Shown here: positions 33,575-41,747 of the stretch, in pieces
Layout of the letters: the number at the start of each line of letters is the position of its first letter
Position numbering within the stretch: position 1 is the stretch's first letter
Source of the DNA: Bacillota bacterium
GTDB taxonomy: Bacteria > Bacillota > Clostridia > Christensenellales > Aristaeellaceae
Direction: 5' to 3'
Length of the DNA stretch: 64,000 bases
Assembly (NCBI GenBank): GCA_023398575.1
Contig: JAEWSC010000011.1
Location: forward strand, 1-64,000
Translations under genes and position numbers: made by a program
The notes under the pieces: generated by a model
Database searches by the model: none
Told to the model about the DNA's origin: nothing
The model's input: the letters and a program-made list of their open reading frames with translations, nothing else

Positions 33575-34590
33575 TGGATAAGAATGCCGCAGATATGGCA
33601 GCAGATAAGTCTGCCGTTGATAAAAGCATAGCGCAAAAGCATGTGCATGACCGTATCTATGTAAAGGCTCGTTCGAATATGCCTGAAAGTCAATTGTTTG
33701 ACTTTGCGGATTATCATGCTCAGGATGCTGAGCGCATTGGATACTCAGAATACTCCTACTGGATGAGCGTATGGCGGAACTTTTTGAAGAAAAAATCCGC
33801 AGTTGTTATGCTTATCGTTTTTTCGCTGCTATTTATCTTTACATTTATAGCGGTTGAAATCAGCAAATTTGATGTGAGTAATTTGCGCATTGATAATGCT
33901 TTGATGTTTACTTCGCCAAATGCTGAGTTTTGGTTTGGAACGGATAATATTGGCCGGGATTATTGGTCACAGGTATGGCATGCCACCAGAACGTCTATTA
34001 TTTTGGCGGTTTCCGTATCCTTTGGTCAAATATTCCTGGGTATGATTATTGGCTTGGTATGGGGTTATGTTCGCAAGCTGGACCGAATCATTACTGAACT
34101 GTATAATTTGATTGACAATATACCTACCATCATTTACATGACATTGATTGTATTGCTGATCGGTAAGAGCTACTATATTATGGGAACTGCCATCATTGTG
34201 TTTGGCTGGCTGCCCACCGCTCGAAATGTGCGTAATCTGGTCTTTATGTACCGGGATCGTGAATACAACCTTGCTTCCCGTTGCCTGGGCACTAGCCTTC
34301 GGCGCATCTTAATCAAAAATATACTGCCTTACCTTGTTAGTGTGATCGTATTGCGTCTGGCGCTGGCGATTCCTGGAACTATTGCGTATGAGACAACACT
34401 AGCTTATTTGGGACTGATGGATATATCAACGCCATCTCTTGGTATCCTTTTGCGCAATGCCAGAAGCTTTTTCCTGGACTATCCTTACCTGCTTATATTC
34501 CCGGCCGCCATCGTATCCGTGATTACGGTCACATTCTATCTGGTGGGCAACGCATTCTCAGATGCGTGCGACCCGCGCAATCACGTTTAG
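33574..34590 (+). CDS. oppC: oligopeptide ABC transporter permease OppC type
   Basis: 338 residues. A hydrophilic N-terminal 65 residues, longer than usual and Ala/Asp/Lys-rich, then WMSVWRNFLKKKSAVVMLIVFSLLFIFTF, periplasmic-type loop with FWFGTDNIGRDYWSQVWHATRTSI (the OppC_N/BPD signature GTDxxGRD), and EAA loop NLASRCLGTSLRRILIKNILPYL. C-terminal DACDPRNHV is typical. ATG 33574 overlaps the oppB TGA by one base; AAGGGAGAG lies upstream. Confidence 0.94.
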   Translation: MDKNAADMAADKSAVDKSIAQKHVHDRIYVKARSNMPESQLFDFADYHAQDAERIGYSEYSYWMSVWRNFLKKKSAVVMLIVFSLLFIFTFIAVEISKFDVSNLRIDNALMFTSPNAEFWFGTDNIGRDYWSQVWHATRTSIILAVSVSFGQIFLGMIIGLVWGYVRKLDRIITELYNLIDNIPTIIYMTLIVLLIGKSYYIMGTAIIVFGWLPTARNVRNLVFMYRDREYNLASRCLGTSLRRILIKNILPYLVSVIVLRLALAIPGTIAYETTLAYLGLMDISTPSLGILLRNARSFFLDYPYLLIFPAAIVSVITVTFYLVGNAFSDACDPRNHV

Positions 34591-34602
34591 TGGAGGCTGC
34601 AA

Positions 34603-36681
34603 ATGAGTGATGCAATGATGAATAAGCCCGCTGGTTTTGAACATATTGATTTTGAGTCACGAGCAAAGAAAATGCTTTCAAATGAACCGATCTTGTCTGC
34701 AAAAGATGTGGAGATTGATTTCACGCTGCGCGGACAGCATTTGAAGGCAATTCGCCGCTGTTCGCTGGATCTGTATGATGGCGAAACGTTGGCAATCGTT
34801 GGTGAATCAGGTTCCGGCAAGTCTGTATTTACCAAGTCTTTTGTCGGAATGTTGGATAAGAATGGAGCCGTTACAGGCGGTTCCATTATGTATGGTGGTC
34901 AAGATTTGGCCAAGTTTACTACTGAACGCGAGTGGCGTACCATTCGTGGCAAAAAAATTGCGATGGTAACGCAAGATCCTATGACGAGCCTGAACCCGCT
35001 GAAGAAGATTGGTGCGCAGATTCAGGAATCCGTAGAGATGCATCAAGGGTTGCATGGTGCGCAGGCCAAAAAGGAAGCCTTGCGCATGCTGGAGCAGGTA
35101 GGAATACCTGACCCTGAACGCCGTTATAACCAATATCCTCATGAGTTCTCAGGCGGGATGCGTCAACGCGTTGTAATTGCCATTGCTGTGGCATGCAAAC
35201 CCCAAATCCTCATATGTGACGAACCAACTACAGCATTGGATGTTACAATTCAAGCGCAGATACTTGACTTAATCCGTAGGCTGCAAAAAGATCAAGGTAT
35301 GACCATTGTATACATCACCCACGATCTTGGTGTTGTAGCCAATGTGGCTGACCGTGTAGCTGTGATGTACGCAGGCCAGATCGTTGAAATCGGCATGGCA
35401 GATGAAATTTTCTTTGATTCTTGGCATCCGTACAGTTGGGCACTTTTAGGCGCGTTACCCCAGTTGGGTGTAAAGGGAGAGAAGCTGCCCGCCATTGATG
35501 GTACGCCGCCTAACCTTTTCAACAAGGTAGAGGGTGATTCATTTGCGCCTCGCAACCGCAAAGCACTGAACATTGACTTTCTGGAAGAACCACCAATGTA
35601 TGATGTGACGCTTACCCACCAGGCTAAAACCTGGATATTGGATCCGCGGGCACCCAAGCTTGAACGTCCGGATTCTATACGCAAGTTAAGCATGCAGCAC
35701 ATACAGGTGGATGTCAACACGCCGGCGGTGATTCATCCGCATGAGGATCCCAAGCGGGAGCCTCTGGTTGAGATCAAAAATATGCAGGTTACCTTTGGCG
35801 GTGGCAGAAAGAAATTTGTAGCAGTGGATGATGTGAATCTCACCATCTACCGCGGTGAAACCCTTTCGTTGGTTGGTGAGTCAGGGTCAGGAAAAACCAC
35901 CATTGGCCGTGCCATCGTGCGGATTAATCCAATCACAGATGGTGAGATACTTTATAAAGGTCGGCGGATTAGTGGGCAGATTTCCAAGGAGCTAGATGTG
36001 GAGGTCATCCGCAGCATGCAGATGATATTCCAGGATCCTATGGCTTCTTTGAATGAGCGCGCTAAGGTAGATTATATCATTTCTGAAGGTTTGTTAAATC
36101 ATCATTTGTATAAGGATAACGCAGACCGTGAAGCAAAAGTACAAAAGGCGTTGGAAGAAGTTGGCCTTCTGCCTGAGTTCTCCAGCCGTTTTCCGCATGA
36201 ATTCTCAGGTGGTCAGCGCCAACGCATCGGTATTGCGCGTTCGTTGGTGATGGAGCCCGAGTTTATCGTGGCAGACGAGCCTATTTCCGCTCTGGATGTA
36301 TCCATCCGTGCGCAAGTGTTGAACTTGCTGAATGAATTGAAGAAGAAGCGCGGCTTGACCTACCTGTTTATTGCTCATGACCTATCTGTTGTACGTTTTA
36401 TCTCCGACAGGATAGCTGTTATTCACAAGGGACGAATCGTGGAACTGGCAGAGTCTGAAGAATTGTTCCGTCATCCGCTGCATCCCTATACGAAGGCACT
36501 GCTTTCGGCAGTACCTAACCCCAACCCTTATCTGGAACGTAGTAAGAGCCTGCTGATATATGACCCCAGCGTTCATGATTATTCGACAGCCGCTCCTGTA
36601 TGGGCTGAAGTCAAGCCTGGCCATTTTGTTCATGGGAATGACCGCGAGCTTGATGGATACCGCAGGGAGTTGGGACTATAA
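34603..36681 (+). CDS. fused oligopeptide transporter ATPase (OppD-OppF)
   Basis: 692 residues holding both ATPases in one chain. Domain 1 (about 25-290): Walker A GESGSGKSV, signature FSGGMRQR, Walker B ILICDEPTTALD, then the OppD-type C-terminal extension to about 370 (FAPRNRKALNIDFLEEPPM, without the cysteines found in DppD types). Domain 2 (about 385-650): GESGSGKTT, FSGGQRQR, FIVADEPISALD and the HPLHPYTKALLSAVPNP end of OppF. Such double ATPases are known (YejF, GsiA), but OppD and OppF are usually separate. GGAGG precedes ATG 34603, 12 bases after oppC. A terminator ends the operon. Confidence 0.94.
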   Translation: MSDAMMNKPAGFEHIDFESRAKKMLSNEPILSAKDVEIDFTLRGQHLKAIRRCSLDLYDGETLAIVGESGSGKSVFTKSFVGMLDKNGAVTGGSIMYGGQDLAKFTTEREWRTIRGKKIAMVTQDPMTSLNPLKKIGAQIQESVEMHQGLHGAQAKKEALRMLEQVGIPDPERRYNQYPHEFSGGMRQRVVIAIAVACKPQILICDEPTTALDVTIQAQILDLIRRLQKDQGMTIVYITHDLGVVANVADRVAVMYAGQIVEIGMADEIFFDSWHPYSWALLGALPQLGVKGEKLPAIDGTPPNLFNKVEGDSFAPRNRKALNIDFLEEPPMYDVTLTHQAKTWILDPRAPKLERPDSIRKLSMQHIQVDVNTPAVIHPHEDPKREPLVEIKNMQVTFGGGRKKFVAVDDVNLTIYRGETLSLVGESGSGKTTIGRAIVRINPITDGEILYKGRRISGQISKELDVEVIRSMQMIFQDPMASLNERAKVDYIISEGLLNHHLYKDNADREAKVQKALEEVGLLPEFSSRFPHEFSGGQRQRIGIARSLVMEPEFIVADEPISALDVSIRAQVLNLLNELKKKRGLTYLFIAHDLSVVRFISDRIAVIHKGRIVELAESEELFRHPLHPYTKALLSAVPNPNPYLERSKSLLIYDPSVHDYSTAAPVWAEVKPGHFVHGNDRELDGYRRELGL

Positions 36682-36690
36682 ACAATCAAA

Positions 36691-36734
36691 CCTGCCGCTG
36701 GAATCGTCAGCATGATTCCGGCGGTAGGTTTTTT
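36691..36734 (+). terminator. intrinsic terminator of the opp operon
   Basis: CCTGCCGC-T-GGAATC pairs with GATTCC-G-GCGG-T-AGG (36691-36727) around an eight-base loop, then seven T. Confidence 0.88.
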
Positions 36735-36795
36735 TGTTGCCTCGGATTGTGAATTACATAAGGGCATGATGTGCTACTGATTTATTTAGAAGGAG

Positions 36796-36823
36796 TTTTC
36801 TCTTTTCTGTAGAATGATAAAAT
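36796..36823 (+). promoter_or_regulatory. possible extended -10 promoter of the nucleotidyltransferase-galE pair
   Basis: TTTTCT (36796-36801), 16 bases, TAAAAT (36818-36823) preceded by TGA. Same TGATAAAAT core as before purC. Weak -35. Confidence 0.33.
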
Positions 36824-36844
36824 TGTCAATATGGGGGTGATATA

Positions 36845-37744
36845 GTGCGGCGGACAACATTGCTGATCATGGCAGCAGGACTCGGCGCCCGATACGGCGG
36901 TAACAAGCAGATAGATAACTTGGGACCTCATGGTGAGATTCTCATGGAATATTCTATCAGCGATGCCATCGAAGCGGGATTTGACCGGGTCGTTTTTGTG
37001 ATTAAAAAAGACATGGAAAGCATCATGAAGGAGAAGGTTGGTAACCGTATATCAAAAAAGGTTGAGGTGTCTTATGCCTTTCAAGAATATGACACTCTTC
37101 CCGGAGGTTTCCTACCACCTGAAGACCGTACCAAGCCCTACGGAACAGTTCATGCTGTACTGTGCGCAAAGGATTTGATCCACGAACCATTTGCAGTCAT
37201 CAATGCCGATGACTACTATGGCAAAGAAGCGTTTAAAGTGATACGGCATTCATTGCTCATCATGCCTGAGAAGTGCCATGCATCTATGGTCGGATATAAG
37301 CTGCGCAATACAGTTTCCGAACACGGCCAGGTAACGCGTGGTATATGCAGTGTGAGCGAACAGGGGAAATTGACAGGTGTAGCGGAGACATATCGTATCG
37401 CACTGCTTAAGAATGGTATCATTCAGGATATGGAGAATGACAAGCAGCTAGATGCCGATTCACTTGTATCCATGAATTTCTGGGGCTTTACGCCCTGGAT
37501 ATTCGAAATGGCAGATGAAGCATTAGCTTCGTTTTTGACCAGTCTGGAGCCAGGTGAACAGAAGAAGGAGTATCCATTGCCTGTGATGGTAGATGCGCTG
37601 ATGCAAAGCCACAGGATAGAGGTTGATGTTCTCTCAACGGATGCCACCTGGTTTGGTGTTACCTTTCAGGAGGATCGGCCAACAGTCAGAGAAGAACTGC
37701 TTAGGCTTCATCAAAAGGGTGCTTATTCTGATCAATTATTTTGA
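36845..37744 (+). CDS. sugar-phosphate nucleotidyltransferase family protein
   Basis: 299 residues. N-terminal nucleotide loop LLIMAAGLGARYGGNKQIDNLGPHGE (GxGxRxGGxKQ type), then the PYGTVHAVLCAKDLI segment and the metal-site VINADDYYG. This is the NTP_transferase fold that makes NDP-sugars, but differs from GalU (no GTRFLPATK), so nucleotide and sugar are open. GTG 36845 follows GGGGGTG. It lies 21 bases before galE and is probably co-transcribed, so a UDP-hexose is a fair guess. Both precede the collagen-like gene and glycosyltransferase. Confidence 0.85.
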   Translation: MRRTTLLIMAAGLGARYGGNKQIDNLGPHGEILMEYSISDAIEAGFDRVVFVIKKDMESIMKEKVGNRISKKVEVSYAFQEYDTLPGGFLPPEDRTKPYGTVHAVLCAKDLIHEPFAVINADDYYGKEAFKVIRHSLLIMPEKCHASMVGYKLRNTVSEHGQVTRGICSVSEQGKLTGVAETYRIALLKNGIIQDMENDKQLDADSLVSMNFWGFTPWIFEMADEALASFLTSLEPGEQKKEYPLPVMVDALMQSHRIEVDVLSTDATWFGVTFQEDRPTVREELLRLHQKGAYSDQLF

Positions 37745-37765
37745 CAATGGGGGTATGAAAACAGT

Positions 37766-38779
37766 ATGATGATTTTGCTAACAGGCGGTGCCGGGTATAT
37801 TGCTTCCCATACCATTATCGAATTGTTAAAGGCCGGCCATGAGGTGGTTGTTGCCGACAATTTTGTGAATAGCCAGCCAGAAGCAATCAGGCGGGTTGAA
37901 AAAATTACTGGCACATCCATCCCTATGTATGATATAGATATTTGCGATAAGGAAAAGCTGACAAAGGTATTTGAAAAACATTCTATAGATGGTGTCATTC
38001 ATTTTGCAGGATTGAAGGCTGTAGGGGAATCGGTCGGTATTCCTTTAAGGTATTATAGAAATAACATTGATTCTACGTTAACGCTTTGCGAGGTTATGAA
38101 CACATTTTCTGTAAAGCGGCTTGTATTCAGTTCATCTGCCACCGTTTATGGCGTACCGGACAAAATGCCGCTGGTGGAAGATATGCCGACCAGTGCTAAC
38201 AGCCCATATGGCTGGACGAAGTTCATGATCGAACAGATTTTAACGGATGTGGCTTTTGCACAAAAGGACTGGTCGGTAGTTTTGTTGAGGTACTTCAATC
38301 CCGTTGGCGCTCATGAGAGTGGTACTATCGGAGAGGACCCCAATGGCATACCCAATAACTTGATGCCCGTTATCACTCAGGTAGCATCCGGCAAGTTGTC
38401 CATGCTAAAGGTTTTCGGCACTGATTATCCCACTCGCGATGGTACATGTATCAGGGACTATATACATGTGTCTGATTTGGCTCGCGGCCATGTAAAGGCC
38501 ATTGAATATGCAATGGGTCATACCGGTGCGGAGGCCATTAACCTGGGCACTGGTAATGGATATAGCGTATTGGAGATTCTGCGTGCTTTCCAGGAGGTTA
38601 ATGGAATTCAAGTTCCTCACCAGTTAACAGACCGCAGGCCGGGTGATGTACCGGAGTGCTATGCCGATCCTCAAAAAGCGATGAGGCTTTTAGGGTGGAA
38701 GGCCGAAAAGAGCTTGGAAGATATGTGCCGTGATGCATGGCGGTGGCAGAAGAACAATCCCAAGGGATACTCGGCTTAA
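37766..38779 (+). CDS. galE: UDP-glucose 4-epimerase
   Basis: 337 residues. NAD-binding loop TGGAGYIASHT (Ala in place of the more usual Gly in GYIGSH), VVVADNFVNS for the ribose, DGVIHFAGLKAVGESV, SSSATVYG, catalytic YGWTK (YxxxK), and RYFNPVGAHESG-IGEDPNGIPNNLMP, all standard GalE. Interconverts UDP-glucose and UDP-galactose, possibly also the N-acetyl forms. It supplies UDP-sugars either to galactose use or to glycosyltransferases such as the one at 40526. Ends just before a bidirectional terminator. Confidence 0.95.
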   Translation: MMILLTGGAGYIASHTIIELLKAGHEVVVADNFVNSQPEAIRRVEKITGTSIPMYDIDICDKEKLTKVFEKHSIDGVIHFAGLKAVGESVGIPLRYYRNNIDSTLTLCEVMNTFSVKRLVFSSSATVYGVPDKMPLVEDMPTSANSPYGWTKFMIEQILTDVAFAQKDWSVVLLRYFNPVGAHESGTIGEDPNGIPNNLMPVITQVASGKLSMLKVFGTDYPTRDGTCIRDYIHVSDLARGHVKAIEYAMGHTGAEAINLGTGNGYSVLEILRAFQEVNGIQVPHQLTDRRPGDVPECYADPQKAMRLLGWKAEKSLEDMCRDAWRWQKNNPKGYSA

Positions 38780-38796
38780 GAGATTAAATTGTGGAA

Positions 38797-38828
38797 GCAG
38801 GGCTGACAGAATCGTCAGCCCTGCTTTT
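38797..38828. terminator. bidirectional terminator between galE and the BclB-type gene
   Basis: GCAGGGCTGAC (38797-38807), six-base loop, GTCAGCCCTGC (38814-38824), then TTTT; an A-rich flank serves the minus strand less well. Confidence 0.8.
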
Positions 38829-38836
38829 GTATTCAA

Positions 38837-40399
38837 TTATAGAATAGTTACACCTGCGCTTGCAAATCCAGTTACCGTGGTGGCAACATCAACTCCGGCA
38901 GTAACATCTGCCGCAAATACCATGAGCAGCCGTGTTCCCATTGAGATAGGGATGCCTAAGCCCGTGGTAATGCCATTTGAGATAGACCCAATACCAACGA
39001 CGCCAGTTAAAGTGGGAGATAGAGTGACTACTGCGCCAGGAATGGGGAAGAAAACATTGTCAGGAGCCGCCGATGCATATAATTGTGCGGTAAGAGTAAC
39101 CGTTGTGCCTACCAGAGAAAGAGCAACGGTTGTGCTGAAGTAGGCGGCTAAAGAGGTGATGGTTCCATCTCTGGGCATGGAGAAGGCCATGTTGGCAATG
39201 GTTGTGGTGTTAATCGTCCCACCTAAGAGACTGACACCCGTTACAGAGCTGCCAAAGCCTACCAACGTAGTTGTACCAATTAGTTCACCAATGACGGTGG
39301 TCATGACAGCAGGCGTACCGGAAGCGAAGGGAATAATTGCCCCGTTACCGCTTGCACCAGTCGCGCCAGTAGCACCGGTTGCACCTGTTGCGCCTGTTGC
39401 GCCTGTTGCTCCGATAGCCCCAGTAGCACCCGTAGCGCCTGTCGCACCTGTGGCGCCTTCAGCACCTGCTGCGCCTGTTGCACCCGTTGCTCCGGTAGGT
39501 CCAGTAGACCCTGTCGGCCCGGTGGGTCCGGCAATACCTTGTGCACCCGTTGCGCCTGTTGCGCCAACTGCTCCGGCGGGTCCGGTCGGTCCGGTGGGTC
39601 CGGCAATACCTTGTGCACCTGTGGCGCCAGTCGCGCCTTGAGCACCTGTGGCCCCGGTGGCACCAGCAGCGCCTGCTGCGCCAGTCGCGCCTGTTGGTCC
39701 GGCAACACCTGTCGCGCCTGTTGCGCCAGTCGCGCCAGCAACTCCTGCTGCGCCAGTGGCACCGGTGGCCCCTGTAGGCCCAGTAGGTCCTGTAGGTCCA
39801 GCTACGCCTTGTGCGCCAGTCGCGCCGGCAGAGCCGGTAGGCCCGGTCGGTCCAGTAGCTCCAGTGGGGCCAGTGGGACCAGTTCCACCGGTAGGTCCAG
39901 TAGGTCCGGTGGGACCGTTAGCGCCAGTAGGCCCGGTGGGGCCGGTTGCACCAGTGGGGCCAATGGGTCCGGTGGCACCGGCAGGGCCAATGGGTCCGGT
40001 TGGACCAGTTCCACCAGTTGGTCCGGTGGGGCCAGTTCCGCCGGTAGGTCCGGTAGGACCAATTGAACCGGTGGGGCCAGTCGCGCCGGTACGGCCCGTA
40101 GGTCCGGTGGGACCAGTTGGGCCAATGCACCCAGTAGGGCAAGGCGGTGGACAGGGTGGCGGATACGGAGGAGGACAAGGAGGCGGACAAGGAGGCGGAC
40201 AAGGAGGAGGCGGAGGGAAGGGGCATGGAGGTGGCGGGAAGGGAGGGCATGAGGCATCAGGAATGGTATCCCTGATACCGGCATTGGAAAAATGAAGTGA
40301 ACCGTCATTGGGCGAAGTGCCGGCACTTCCTCTGCCCGGGCCATACTGCGGGTTTCTCATGGGTTGAAAACCCCGTTGATCGTAAATACCTTTTGCCAA
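38837..40399 (-). CDS. collagen-like exosporium protein, BclB type
   Basis: 520 residues. Residues 1-50 are mixed, 51-88 are Pro/Cys-rich (PPPC repeats), about 90-350 form roughly 87 Gly-X-Y triplets, many GPTG/GATG and some GAQG, and the last 170 residues are a hydrophobic Ser/Thr/Val/Gly-rich domain (FASGTPAVMTTV, NMAFSMPRDGTITSLAAYFS, TAQLYASAAPDNVFFPIPGA) of the exosporium BclB-related type. I choose TTG 40399 because AAAGGTGATC lies just upstream; ATG 40360 and ATG 40420 lack this. A consensus sigma-K promoter precedes it. Likely a glycosylated spore-surface filament, paralogous to the gene at 6146 but with a different C-terminal domain. Confidence 0.91.
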   Translation of the reverse strand: MAKGIYDQRGFQPMRNPQYGPGRGSAGTSPNDGSLHFSNAGIRDTIPDASCPPFPPPPCPFPPPPPCPPPCPPPCPPPYPPPCPPPCPTGCIGPTGPTGPTGRTGATGPTGSIGPTGPTGGTGPTGPTGGTGPTGPIGPAGATGPIGPTGATGPTGPTGANGPTGPTGPTGGTGPTGPTGATGPTGPTGSAGATGAQGVAGPTGPTGPTGATGATGAAGVAGATGATGATGVAGPTGATGAAGAAGATGATGAQGATGATGAQGIAGPTGPTGPAGAVGATGATGAQGIAGPTGPTGSTGPTGATGATGAAGAEGATGATGATGATGAIGATGATGATGATGATGATGASGNGAIIPFASGTPAVMTTVIGELIGTTTLVGFGSSVTGVSLLGGTINTTTIANMAFSMPRDGTITSLAAYFSTTVALSLVGTTVTLTAQLYASAAPDNVFFPIPGAVVTLSPTLTGVVGIGSISNGITTGLGIPISMGTRLLMVFAADVTAGVDVATTVTGFASAGVTIL

Positions 40400-40467
40400 G
40401 AAGATCACCTTTCTTATCATCAGGCTAGGGAGAGCGGGCAGCACGATTGCCCACCAACTCCATACAA

Positions 40468-40496
40468 TAAAGTATGAGAAGCCGCCAAATTCGGTG
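40468..40496 (-). promoter_or_regulatory. putative sigma-K promoter of the BclB-type gene
   Basis: Minus strand CACC (40496-40493) with AC at 40495-40494, 17 bases, CATACTTTA (40476-40468). This is a full match to AC-N17-CATANNNTA. It overlaps a sigma-E-like -10 CATACAAT on the plus strand (40461-40468). Confidence 0.55.
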
Positions 40497-40525
40497 CGCT
40501 TCCATGCATTGTGGAGGTGGCAGAT

Positions 40526-41605
40526 TTGCCGGAATTAAGCTTGTGCATGATTGTACGTAATGAGGAAGCGGTGCTTGGACGCTGTTTGGATTGCATACGG
40601 GATGCTGTGGATGAAATTGTAATTGTGGATACTGGATCTATCGATCATACCCGTGACATAGCTATGGCATACACCAATGACGTGTATGACTTTGTGTGGG
40701 TCGACGACTTTGCAAAGGCGCGAAACTATGCTTTTTCAAAAGCGACAAAACCATATATCATGTGGCTGGATGCTGATGATGTAATTTTGCCGGAGTCTGT
40801 GCTGCAACTAAATGCACTGATGGATAATCTGGAACCGAACACGGATATGGTCATGATGCCGTACCATGTAGCCTTTGATGCGCAAGGAAAGCTAACGATG
40901 ACGTATGAGCGTGAAAGGATCATACGCAATGGAGCAGGCCTTTTCTGGGTTGGTGCGATTCATGAAGTAATCCCACCGGCTGGGAAGATTGTGCATGCGG
41001 ATATTCCAATACTGCATCAGAAGGTTGGCCCTGGTGATCCCGATCGAAATTTACGCATTTATGAAAAAATGATTGCCTCTGGGCAGAAATTGCATGGCAG
41101 GGACGAATACTATTACGCTAGGGAACTCATGTATCACCAGCGCTTTGAAGAAGCAGTACGGGGATTGGAGCATTTTTTAGACAGCGGGCTTGGATGGATT
41201 GAAAACGTGCTTTCTGCCTGCCGGGATTTGAGCGAGTGCTATAAGGCATTGGGAAGCAAGGAAAAAGCACTTGCTGCGCTGTATCGTTCTTTTCACTATG
41301 GATCACCACGGGCAGAAACATGCTGCCAGATCGGCCGGCATTTTTATGATAAGGAAGATTTTCAGACGGCTGCCTTCTGGTATGAGCTGGCTATTTCGGG
41401 TATGCTTATAAATCCGCCGGGGGGCTTTCAAGAGCCCGATTGCTATGGCTATATCCCGTATATGCAGCTATGCGTATGCTACTATCGGCAGGGATATCTG
41501 GAAAAGGCGATAGAATATAATCGCTTGGCGGGTGAAATTAAGCCGGATGATCCAAGTTATTTGTACAACAGAGCATTTTTTCAAGCCCAACTACAGCATG
41601 CATAG
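40526..41605 (+). CDS. family 2 glycosyltransferase with C-terminal TPR region
   Basis: 359 residues. GT2 domain (1-about 190): LSLCMIVRNEEAVLGRCL, VDEIVIVDTGSIDHTRDIA, and the nucleotide-sugar motif WLDADD; then H-x-E segment GAIHEVIPPAG. The rest has TPR-like helices (YYARELMYHQRFEEAVRGLEHFL, DLSECYKALGSKEKALAALYRS, AIEYNRLAGEIKPDDPSYLYNRA). This layout is that of SunS/SgtA-like and spore glycosyltransferases. TTG 40526 has GGAGG eight bases upstream; GTG 40511 overlaps that site and is unlikely. Divergent from the BclB-type gene, whose threonine-rich triplets are a plausible target. Confidence 0.9.
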   Translation: MPELSLCMIVRNEEAVLGRCLDCIRDAVDEIVIVDTGSIDHTRDIAMAYTNDVYDFVWVDDFAKARNYAFSKATKPYIMWLDADDVILPESVLQLNALMDNLEPNTDMVMMPYHVAFDAQGKLTMTYERERIIRNGAGLFWVGAIHEVIPPAGKIVHADIPILHQKVGPGDPDRNLRIYEKMIASGQKLHGRDEYYYARELMYHQRFEEAVRGLEHFLDSGLGWIENVLSACRDLSECYKALGSKEKALAALYRSFHYGSPRAETCCQIGRHFYDKEDFQTAAFWYELAISGMLINPPGGFQEPDCYGYIPYMQLCVCYYRQGYLEKAIEYNRLAGEIKPDDPSYLYNRAFFQAQLQHA

Positions 41606-41675
41606 TAGCTTTATGGTCATTCCGCGCAGAATAAAAGGCTGTAGTTAAACAAACTGTTATATTTGTCGAAAACTC

Positions 41676-41704
41676 TTTACAGACGGCCAGGAGGGAGGTA
41701 TGCT
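41676..41704 (+). promoter_or_regulatory. sigma-A promoter of the second ABC exporter
   Basis: TTTACA (41676-41681), 17-base spacer, TATGCT (41699-41704). Moderate match; TATAAA just downstream has poor spacing. Confidence 0.5.
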
Positions 41705-41747
41705 ATAAACTGTACGCATACGGCTACCATTACCTCTTGGAGGAACT

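Noticed and set aside
39156..40295. Several long repeat frames on both strands over the second collagen-like gene
   Set aside because: Same effect of the nine-base repeats; only the 38837-40399 frame has a coherent N-terminus, repeats and BclB-type end.
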